From the NCBI GenBank assembly GCA_031254955.1, contig JAIRTK010000395.1:1-5116 (forward strand): 5,116 nt of DNA, read 5' to 3'. Position 1 is the stretch's first letter. Each line of letters begins with the position of its first letter. A model generated the notes under the pieces. That model worked only from the letters and a program-made list of their open reading frames with translations. It ran no database searches and was not told the DNA's origin. A program made the position numbers and the translations under genes. This DNA is from Opitutaceae bacterium. GTDB lineage: Bacteria; Verrucomicrobiota; Verrucomicrobiia; Opitutales; Opitutaceae. Shown in pieces: positions 1 to 5,116 of the stretch.

Positions 1-1074
1 CTGCACGCCGCCGCCAATCCGCCCAAGGCCTCCGGCGCGGTGCTTGGCGTGCTCACGGCGCGCTACGCCGACGGCACCGAGACACGGCGCGAATTGAAAA
101 ACAAAACCGACATCGGCAACTGGCGCGACCCCTCCGCCGGTGAAAATCTCGGCATCGCCTGGGAATCGGAAAACGCCACCGCGTCCATCGGACTCATCGG
201 CGACCGCGTGGCTTCGCTCGTGTTTCAACGCTTCGACATCGCGCCCGCGAAAAACGCCATCGTTTACGCCGTGAATCCCGGGGAGGCGTTTGAAAGTCTC
301 GGGCGTCTGTTCCCCGGCGGGTTTTCGCCCCTCGGACTCGTGGCGCGCATCGGCTCGCTGCCCGGCCGGCCACCGGAGGTGCTGGCCCAAAGCGCCGCCG
401 CCCCGCTGCGTTCGCAAGCCATCGCCGCCGCCGTCACCGGCGGGACCACGGAAAACCTTCCGCCCCGCGCCTACCTCATGGACGACAGCCTCGCCGCCCG
501 GCTTGAGCGCGATGGCGTGATTCCGCAAAACGCCATCGACACCTCGCGCACGCGCTATGCGAGCGACACCGGCCAGATCGAACTGAGTGCGGACGCCGGC
601 ACCGTGAAAGCCGTCTCGCCGCGCGCCGAGCTTTTTTCGCTCGCGCCCGGCGCGGCGCTCGACGGCGGATGCGTTTCCGTTGCCGATGTCGATGCCCGTT
701 GCGCCATCGCGGTCGTCGCGCTTCCCGCCTCCCCGCGCGAGGCCCGCGACGCGTCCGGCACGCCGCCGCTCGCCGCCGCGCGCCGCATTCTGGTCACGCA
801 TCTCACCAACGCGCTCCCGCAAGGCGCGATCTTCGCGCACGCCGATTGCAAACTCCTCAAGACCTGGGGCGGAGGCCCGCACCTCGTGCGGCGCGGCGCG
901 GCCGTGCTCACGCTCCGGCTGGCCGGCGGCGACTGGCAGGCATGGGCCGTTGACGCCGCCGGCAGGCGCATGCGCGAGGTCCCGCTCGCGCGCCGCGCCG
1001 GTGGCGCGTTCACGCTGGCCCTTTCCACCATCACGCGCGGGGGCGCGCAACTCGCCTACGAACTCGCTCGTTGA
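1..1074 (+). CDS. C-terminal part of a large beta-rich protein, probably a cellulase-like glycoside hydrolase (5' end outside window)
   Basis: The frame is open from base 1 to the TGA at 1072-1074, so this is the last 357 codons of a gene that begins upstream; the GTG at base 40 is only an internal valine. In fragment numbering, residues 14-85 look like a beta-sandwich with YADGT at 22-26 and GNWRDP at 39-44. Residues 120-180 are less structured. Residues 185-357 form a beta-rich end module with SDTGQIEL (188-195), ILVTHLTN (263-270), a WGGGPHLVRRG stretch (289-299) and a closing AYELAR. I recall this end module as the C-terminal domain of verrucomicrobial cellulase-family (clan GH-A) hydrolases, following the TIM barrel. 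That is recall, not a search result. No catalytic residues can be assigned in the visible part. It may therefore be a relative of the hydrolase at the right end. It precedes the transporter by 58 bases on the same strand, which fits co-transcription. Confidence 0.72.
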   Translation: MHAAANPPKASGAVLGVLTARYADGTETRRELKNKTDIGNWRDPSAGENLGIAWESENATASIGLIGDRVASLVFQRFDIAPAKNAIVYAVNPGEAFESLGRLFPGGFSPLGLVARIGSLPGRPPEVLAQSAAAPLRSQAIAAAVTGGTTENLPPRAYLMDDSLAARLERDGVIPQNAIDTSRTRYASDTGQIELSADAGTVKAVSPRAELFSLAPGAALDGGCVSVADVDARCAIAVVALPASPREARDASGTPPLAAARRILVTHLTNALPQGAIFAHADCKLLKTWGGGPHLVRRGAAVLTLRLAGGDWQAWAVDAAGRRMREVPLARRAGGAFTLALSTITRGGAQLAYELAR

Positions 1075-1132
1075 CATTCCCTGTCCGGTCATTCTTCCGC
1101 ATTTTTTCCAAAACACTCCCTCCAGCCTTCGC
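1075..1132 (+). other. 58-base gap without a recognisable terminator or ribosome-binding site
   Basis: This gap separates the upstream stop codon from the transporter ATG. It contains a T-run at 1102-1107, but only a three-pair stem (cgg/ccg) could form before it, so an intrinsic terminator is not supported. The bases just before the ATG (ctccctccagccttcgc) are pyrimidine-rich, with no GGAGG-like motif. A TTGACA at 1071-1076 overlaps the upstream stop codon but has no suitable -10 partner. The simplest reading is a spacer within an operon. Confidence 0.5.
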
Positions 1133-2656
1133 ATGGAAACCATCACCGCCAAACCCCTCATCCCGTCCGAGGATCGCATTCCGATCCGGCAGAAAATCGC
1201 CTTCGCGTTCGGCGTGAACATGGACATTTTTGCCATGTCGCTCACGCTAAACGCGCTCTGGCTGCCGGTGTTCAACATCGGCCTCGGCATCCCGCCGCTG
1301 GTGTGCAGCGTGATCCTCGTGGTGCTGCGCGTCTGGGATGCGTTCACCGACCCGGTCATGGGCAACCTCTCCGACAACACGCGCACGCGCTGGGGACGCC
1401 GCCGCCCGTTCATTTTTCTCGGAACGCTTCTCATCGTCCTGGTTTACCCGCTTTTCTGGCACCTGCCAGCGGGCTGGAGCGATATGTCCAAGGTGATCGC
1501 GCTCACCGGCATCGGCCTGGCGTTTTTCACGGCCCACACGGTCTGGGCGATGTCGTATTACGGACTGCAACTCGAACTCACGCCCAACTACGACGAGCGC
1601 ACGCGCCTGGCCGCGTGGGGTTCCATTTTTGCGAAGCTCGGCTACATGCTTATGGGCTGGGTGTTCGCCTTCGTGATGCTCGTCGGAATGCTCGCCTCGG
1701 GCGACCCGAGGGCGTTCGACGGCGCCGGTGGTTTCTGGCGCGGCGTGCTGGAGTTTGTCCAGCCGGCCGTCACGTGGCTCTCCGCCCCGCAGGCGGGCGA
1801 AAGCCCCATCACCGTCGGCATGCGCTCGGTGTGCTGGCTCATTTGCCTCGGCATGCTGGTGTTCGGGCTTTGCCCCGCGCTTTTTGTCCGCGAGCGTTAT
1901 TATCAGGGCCAGGCGCGCCGCCAGCCGAAGACCGCGTTTCTGAAGAGCCTGCGCGAGTCGTTCCATTGCCAGCCGCTCTGGCCGCTCATCGGCATGACCT
2001 TCTTCCTGCTCATCGGCGCGGCCTTCATCGACGGGCTTTATCAATACGTCAATTTTTATTATGTCTGCGAGGGCGATCTCCTGCTTGGCGGGAAAATCAT
2101 CGGACTCAAGGGCACGCTGAAAATGTTCATCGGCCTCGCCTCGATTCCCGTGCTCACGAAGCTCAGCGAGCGGTTCGACAAGCGCATCATTGCCGTCTCG
2201 GTGCTCTCGCTGCTCGTCCTCGGGCACCTCGCCAATTACTTCCTCCTCATCCCGGGGCATCCGTATTTGCAGCTTTTCACGGCGTTTTCGGAGGCCATCG
2301 CCATCCCCGCCATCTGGATGTTCATGCCCGCGATGAAGGCCGATGTCGCCGACTGGGACGAGCACCACACGGGCCGCCGTCGCGAGGGCTCGATCAACTC
2401 CTTCTATTCCTGGTTCGTGAAGGCCGCGCACACCGTCTCGGTCCTCTTCAACGGCGCGGCGCTGCAATGGTCGGGCTTCAATGCGAAGCTCCCCGCCCAA
2501 AGTGGCGAGGTCGTCAACCGCATGTTCGTGTTCTACCTCTGCCTGCCCGTCGCCTTCTGGCTGCTCGCCATAACCTTCGCCTGGTTTTATCCGCTCGGGC
2601 GCAAAGCCGCTCTCGCCATCCGTTCCGAACTCGAACGGCGGCGCGGAAAAATCTGA
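1133..2656 (+). CDS. MFS transporter, glycoside-pentoside-hexuronide (GPH):cation symporter, MelB-like
   Basis: Inner-membrane sugar importer of 507 residues, within the usual GPH range of roughly 450-510. I count about twelve hydrophobic helices, near residues 21-49, 51-72, 93-112, 120-146, 167-189, 230-252, 283-310, 325-342, 351-374, 378-402, 425-445 and 462-487. The family signature runs from W68 to G97: WDAFTDP followed by SDNTRTRWGRRRPF. D69 and D73 match the Asp pair (D55 and D59) that binds the coupling cation in MelB. The second-half signature is also present as KADVADWDE then TGRRREGS (402-420). The loop between helices 5 and 6 (about 190-229) is longer than in MelB and probably periplasmic. 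The ATG at 1133 is chosen because it lies just past the upstream gene and gives a short polar N-terminus before helix 1; the frame stays open further upstream only through overlap with the previous gene. Substrate is unknown; neighbours suggest a hydrolysis product such as an oligosaccharide, glycoside or uronide. Confidence 0.93.
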   Translation: METITAKPLIPSEDRIPIRQKIAFAFGVNMDIFAMSLTLNALWLPVFNIGLGIPPLVCSVILVVLRVWDAFTDPVMGNLSDNTRTRWGRRRPFIFLGTLLIVLVYPLFWHLPAGWSDMSKVIALTGIGLAFFTAHTVWAMSYYGLQLELTPNYDERTRLAAWGSIFAKLGYMLMGWVFAFVMLVGMLASGDPRAFDGAGGFWRGVLEFVQPAVTWLSAPQAGESPITVGMRSVCWLICLGMLVFGLCPALFVRERYYQGQARRQPKTAFLKSLRESFHCQPLWPLIGMTFFLLIGAAFIDGLYQYVNFYYVCEGDLLLGGKIIGLKGTLKMFIGLASIPVLTKLSERFDKRIIAVSVLSLLVLGHLANYFLLIPGHPYLQLFTAFSEAIAIPAIWMFMPAMKADVADWDEHHTGRRREGSINSFYSWFVKAAHTVSVLFNGAALQWSGFNAKLPAQSGEVVNRMFVFYLCLPVAFWLLAITFAWFYPLGRKAALAIRSELERRRGKI

Positions 2657-2695
2657 GCGCACCTCTCCCGTCCCCGCCACGCCACCCACTCTCCC
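2657..2695 (+). other. 39-base C-rich, G-poor intergenic leader
   Basis: This short gap between transporter and oxidoreductase is dominated by C, with only five G. It has no Shine-Dalgarno-like purine run ahead of the ATG at 2696. In the oxidoreductase frame there is no other start-type codon (ATG, GTG, TTG or CTG) between the transporter stop and that ATG. The composition resembles Rho-binding (rut) RNA, but nothing here proves that use. The gap is too short for a separate promoter to be likely. Confidence 0.45.
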
Positions 2696-4036
2696 ATGAA
2701 ACACAGACAAAAATACGCGGCCGTCGGAACCGGCGGACGCCTCCCGATGTTCGCCGATCCCATCGCCGGCAAATACCGCGACGCAGCCGAGCTTGTCGCG
2801 CTTTGCGACACCAGCGCCACGCGCCGCCTCTGGCACAAAAACCGCCTCGTCGAAAAATACGGCATCGCGCCGCCCGCCGACTACGACGCGGCGGATTTCG
2901 ACCGGATGCTCGCCGTGCAACGCCCCGGCACGGTCATCGTCTGCACGCCCGATTGCACGCATCACGACTACATCGTCCGCGCCCTCGACGCCGGCTGCGA
3001 CGTGATCACGGAAAAGCCGCTCGCCACGACCGCCTCCGGCCTCGCGGCCATCGACGCCGCCGCGCGCCGCAACCCCGGACGCCGCGTGCGCGTGGCGTTC
3101 AACTACCGCTGGAGCCCCGGAGCGTCGAAAGTGCGCGAACTCCTCGCCTCCGGCGTCATAGGCCGCGTGCAGCATGTGGATTTTGAATACATGCTGAACA
3201 CCAGCCACGGCGCGGACTACTTCCGCCGCTGGCATAGTTACAAGGAACGCTCGGGCGGGCTGCTCATCCACAAATCCACGCATCACTTCGATCTCGTGAA
3301 CTGGTGGCTCGACGCCATACCGGAGGAGGTCTTTGCGTGGGGCCGCCTCGCTTTCTACGGGAAAAAGAACGCCGTCGCGCGCGGCCAGGAGCCGCTCACC
3401 CGCTACGCGCGCTACACCGGCGAACCCGCCTCCGCGGGCGACCCGTTCCGCCTCACGCTCGACGACGACGAAAACCTGCGCGGCCTCTACCTCGACGCCG
3501 AGGGCGACAGCGGCTACATCCGCGACGAAAATGTTTTCCGCGAAGGCATCAGCATCGAGGACACCATGAGCGTGCTCGTCCGTTATCGCGGCGGCCTCGT
3601 CATGAATTATTCCCTCAACGCCTTCTGCCCCAACGAAGGCAGCCGCGTCGCGTTCACGGGGGACGGCGGACGGCTTGAATACACCGCCGAGCACGCGTCG
3701 CATATCATCACCGGCGACACGGACGTGAAAATCATGGCCGGCGGAAAACACCTCATGAAGGTGCGCGTGCAACGCCTCTTTTCCGAGCCGGAGGAATTTG
3801 TTGTCCACGAAACGCCCGGCGGGCACGGCGGCGGCGACCCGCTTTTGCAGGAGCAAATGTTTGCCGACTCGCCCGCGCCCGATCCGCTCGGGCGCTCCGC
3901 GTGCCACGAGCAAGGCGCCGCGTCGATACTCGTCGGCATGGCCGCGAACCGCTCCATGGAAACCGGCGCGCCCGTGCCCGTCTCCAGTCTTTTCCCCCTC
4001 GCTCCCGGCGCCCTCCGCCTGAGCCAGTTAAAGTGA
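2696..4036 (+). CDS. Gfo/Idh/MocA family NAD(P)-dependent oxidoreductase, long form
   Basis: Predicted cytoplasmic oxidoreductase of 446 residues, acting on a sugar, inositol, amino sugar or derivative. It has no signal peptide. The N-terminal Rossmann fold starts at once with YAAVGTGGR (7-15), a GxGG-type nucleotide-binding loop; TPDCTHHDY (84-92) and TEKPLA (105-110) follow, where K107 is the conserved catalytic lysine. The C-terminal alpha/beta domain carries SGGLLIHKSTHHFDLVNWW (186-204), equivalent to the GGxLxDxGxHxxD motif. H196 fits the catalytic His, while H192 stands where inositol dehydrogenase has Asp. Residues about 220-285 form an acidic insertion ending in YLDAEGDSGYIRDENVF, followed by SIEDTMSVLVRY (286-297). 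This explains why it is longer than the common 330-380 residues, and I recall it from a Bacteroidetes/Verrucomicrobia subfamily. The start is well fixed: it is the only start-type codon after the preceding stop, and beta strand 1 begins at residue 6. Its position after a sugar symporter suggests it processes the imported product. Substrate and cofactor preference are unknown. Confidence 0.93.
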   Translation: MKHRQKYAAVGTGGRLPMFADPIAGKYRDAAELVALCDTSATRRLWHKNRLVEKYGIAPPADYDAADFDRMLAVQRPGTVIVCTPDCTHHDYIVRALDAGCDVITEKPLATTASGLAAIDAAARRNPGRRVRVAFNYRWSPGASKVRELLASGVIGRVQHVDFEYMLNTSHGADYFRRWHSYKERSGGLLIHKSTHHFDLVNWWLDAIPEEVFAWGRLAFYGKKNAVARGQEPLTRYARYTGEPASAGDPFRLTLDDDENLRGLYLDAEGDSGYIRDENVFREGISIEDTMSVLVRYRGGLVMNYSLNAFCPNEGSRVAFTGDGGRLEYTAEHASHIITGDTDVKIMAGGKHLMKVRVQRLFSEPEEFVVHETPGGHGGGDPLLQEQMFADSPAPDPLGRSACHEQGAASILVGMAANRSMETGAPVPVSSLFPLAPGALRLSQLK

Positions 4037-4046
4037 ACGCCGCGTC

Positions 4047-4086
4047 GCCGCGCCGGCTTTGGGTATGAAAACAAAGCCGCGCCGGC
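4047..4086 (+). terminator. Imperfect GC-rich hairpin after the oxidoreductase gene (possible processing or attenuation structure)
   Basis: The left arm 4047-4060 (gccgcgccggcttt) can pair with the right arm 4073-4086 (aaagccgcgccggc). This gives 7, 3 and 3 base pairs separated by one bulged C on each side, around a 12-base loop at 4061-4072. No T-run follows the right arm, so it is not a standard intrinsic terminator. The C-rich, G-poor sequence just downstream would suit Rho loading instead. GC-rich sequence makes chance stems common, hence the low confidence. Confidence 0.3.
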
Positions 4087-4091
4087 CCTCC

Positions 4092-4107
4092 GCCTCCCCG
4101 CCTCCCC
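4092..4107 (+). repeat. Two tandem copies of an 8-base C-rich unit (gcctcccc)
   Basis: The copies at 4092-4099 and 4100-4107 are identical and directly adjacent, shortly before the hydrolase start codon at 4116. They lie in a tract with almost no G. They could come from replication slippage or simply reflect the composition of the leader. Confidence 0.5.
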
Positions 4108-4115
4108 GACATCCC

Positions 4116-5116
4116 ATGAAACCAGCATCAACACCCTTCGCGCGCTCCCTTGCCATCCTCGCGCTTGCCCTCCACGGCCTGGCGGGCGTCTCCGGCGCCC
4201 GCCTCCATGCGCAGGATGAAAACCCCGACGGCTCCCTTCCCCGCGCGCCCGTCGCCGCCGGCGCCCGGCCCCCGGCCTCATCCGCCCCCTTCATCATAAA
4301 ACAAAACCACGACTGGGCGCCCTACGCCCACTCCGTCGAAATCGCCCCCGGCGGCGTGTTCGATTTCTCGGCGCGCGTCACCGCGCACGCGCCCGCCGGG
4401 AAATACGGCCCCGTCACCATCATGCCCGGCGGACACCTCGCCTTCCGGGACAACCCCGGCCAACGCTTCCGCTTCTGGGGCGTCAACCTTTGCTTCACGG
4501 CCAACTACCTCGAACCCGACGAGGCCGAACGCCTCGCCGAACGCTTTGTCCGCTCCGGCTACAACACCGTCCGCTTTCACCACTTCGACAGCCTCCTCGT
4601 CCGCGAAGGCGGCAACTCCTGGGAGCTGGACCCGCAAAAACTCGACCAACTCGACCGCTTCTTCGCCGCCCTGAAAAAACGCGGCATCTACATCAATATC
4701 GACCTCTTCAGCTCCCGCCGCTTTTCCCCCGCCGAACTCACCGCCTTCGGCTTCTCCCGCGAACTCCCTTCCTCGCGAATCCGCAACCACTTCAAAAGCT
4801 TCATCCCGCTCAACGATGCCGTTTTTGAATCCTGGAAAAAATTTGCCACCAACCTCCTCACCCACAAAAACCCCCACACCGGCCTCACCTGGGCCGAAGA
4901 CCCCGCCCTCATCGGCATCTGCCCCGTCAACGAAGACAGCCTTTTCCGCAACGTCATGCGCTACCCCGAAGTGCGCGCCCGCTACGAAACCGCATTCGAG
5001 GCCTCCCGCGCCGGCGTTCCCCCGGACGGGGAAACCCCGGCGCAACGCGAAGCCGCCTTTGCCCGCTTCGTTTACGACGCCCACGCCCGCTCCGACGCCC
5101 GCATCTTCGCGCACCT
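4116..5116 (+). CDS. Secreted clan GH-A (GH5/cellulase-like) glycoside hydrolase, N-terminal part (3' end outside window)
   Basis: The frame is open from the ATG at 4116 to the window edge: 333 full codons and no stop. Residues 1-32 look like a Sec signal peptide, with Lys and Arg near the start, a hydrophobic core around 12-25, and likely cleavage after LHA (30-32) or SGA (26-28). A Pro/Ala/Gly-rich linker (about 33-58) follows, then a short beta-rich segment. The TIM barrel opens around residue 106 with FRFWGVNLCF (118-127). TVRFHHFD (151-158) fits the beta-2 region and IYINIDLF (191-198) fits beta-3. ALIGICPVNED (264-274) carries N272-E273, the Asn-Glu pair in which Glu is the acid/base catalyst in clan GH-A. 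The second catalytic Glu and any C-terminal domain are off the end. The enzyme would cut a polysaccharide or glycoside outside the cytoplasm and supply the symporter. Fine specificity cannot be read. An in-frame ATG at 4065 would add 17 Pro/Arg-rich residues; 4116 is preferred because it gives a normal signal peptide. Codon choice differs sharply from the transporter gene. Confidence 0.88.
   Translation, partial: MKPASTPFARSLAILALALHGLAGVSGARLHAQDENPDGSLPRAPVAAGARPPASSAPFIIKQNHDWAPYAHSVEIAPGGVFDFSARVTAHAPAGKYGPVTIMPGGHLAFRDNPGQRFRFWGVNLCFTANYLEPDEAERLAERFVRSGYNTVRFHHFDSLLVREGGNSWELDPQKLDQLDRFFAALKKRGIYINIDLFSSRRFSPAELTAFGFSRELPSSRIRNHFKSFIPLNDAVFESWKKFATNLLTHKNPHTGLTWAEDPALIGICPVNEDSLFRNVMRYPEVRARYETAFEASRAGVPPDGETPAQREAAFARFVYDAHARSDARIFAH

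Larger units (their letters stand above)
4037..4115 (+). other. 79-base intergenic region with hairpin and C-rich tract
   Basis: This is the longest gap in the window. Its left part contains an imperfect hairpin (4047-4086). Its right part (4087-4115) is 20 C, 3 G, 4 T and 2 A, with two tandem copies of gcctcccc at 4092-4107. There is no purine-rich ribosome-binding site before the ATG at 4116. A second in-frame ATG at 4065 sits inside the hairpin loop. It could act in partial termination, RNA processing or translation control of the secreted hydrolase; none of these is demonstrated. Confidence 0.45.

Noticed and set aside
40..42. GTG at base 40 as the true start of the left gene
   Set aside because: The frame is open from base 1, there is no ribosome-binding site, and the protein here already looks like the interior of a beta domain.
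555..1034. Minus-strand open frame opposite the left gene
   Set aside because: Low-complexity Ala/Ser/Arg/Pro composition and full overlap with a frame that has a plausible beta-domain sequence.
1071..1106. TTGACA at 1071-1076 as the -35 box of a promoter for the transporter
   Set aside because: No -10-like hexamer occurs at 16-18 bases; the nearest AT-rich stretch (cattttt) is about 23 bases away and matches TATAAT poorly.
1084..1107. Intrinsic terminator before the T-run at 1102-1107
   Set aside because: Only a three-pair stem (cgg/ccg) can be drawn ahead of the T-run, and the stem is not adjacent to it.
1303..3186. A 627-codon open frame on the + strand spanning the transporter/oxidoreductase junction
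   Set aside because: It is an Arg/Pro/Ala/His-rich translation in the wrong frame of two clear genes and crosses their boundary.
1247..3913. An 888-codon open frame on the minus strand, antisense to the transporter and oxidoreductase
   Set aside because: Its length is striking, but it crosses two well-supported genes, is rich in Ala, Arg, Glu and His with no recognisable domain, and is what GC-rich third positions on the opposite strand commonly produce.
4278..5114. A 278-codon open frame on the minus strand, antisense to the hydrolase
   Set aside because: The protein is dominated by Gly, Val, Ala and Glu with no domain signature. The + strand frame has a signal peptide and GH-A motifs, so the antisense frame is a shadow.
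1..5116. CRISPR array, tRNA, rRNA, insertion sequence or attachment site
   Set aside because: I saw no spaced direct repeats, no tRNA-like cloverleaf, no transposase motif and no terminal inverted repeats. Nearly all bases are taken up by the four genes.

Overview
The window is GC-rich and densely coded on the + strand. It holds four consecutive genes with short gaps of 58, 39 and 79 bases, and the first and last genes run off the ends. The gene content (cellulase-like clan GH-A glycoside hydrolase, GPH-type sugar transporter, long-form Gfo/Idh/MocA oxidoreductase), the protein sequence style and the absence of Shine-Dalgarno motifs suggest a Verrucomicrobia member, most likely of the Opitutaceae/Opitutales. 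That assignment rests on recall of protein families; there is no rRNA or other phylogenetic marker here.

Layout: 1-1074 is the 3' end of a large protein. It shows a beta-sandwich-like part with a YADGT motif, then a beta-rich C-terminal module of the kind I associate with the tail of verrucomicrobial cellulase-like hydrolases. 1133-2656 is a complete 507-residue glycoside-pentoside-hexuronide (GPH) cation symporter of the MelB type. 2696-4036 is a complete 446-residue NAD(P)-dependent Gfo/Idh/MocA oxidoreductase. 4116 to the right edge is the first 333 codons of a secreted clan GH-A (GH5-like) glycoside hydrolase, with a signal peptide, a Pro/Ala-rich linker and the Asn-Glu acid/base motif. 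Its nucleophile and C-terminus lie outside the window.

Read together, this looks like a small carbohydrate-utilisation cluster. A secreted hydrolase (perhaps two) would release oligosaccharides or glycosides, the symporter would import the product with a cation, and the oxidoreductase would oxidise or epimerise the sugar or a derivative in the cytoplasm. The substrate cannot be read from the sequence. No susC/susD pair, regulator, mobile element, RNA gene or CRISPR array is present.

The non-coding sequence is limited to the three gaps. The second and third are strikingly C-rich and G-poor, and all three lack a purine-rich ribosome-binding site. The third also contains an imperfect hairpin and an 8-base tandem repeat. 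I see no clearly new biological system. The points most worth a second look are the His-for-Asp substitution in the oxidoreductase active-site motif, the C-rich leaders, and the sharp change in codon choice in the last gene.
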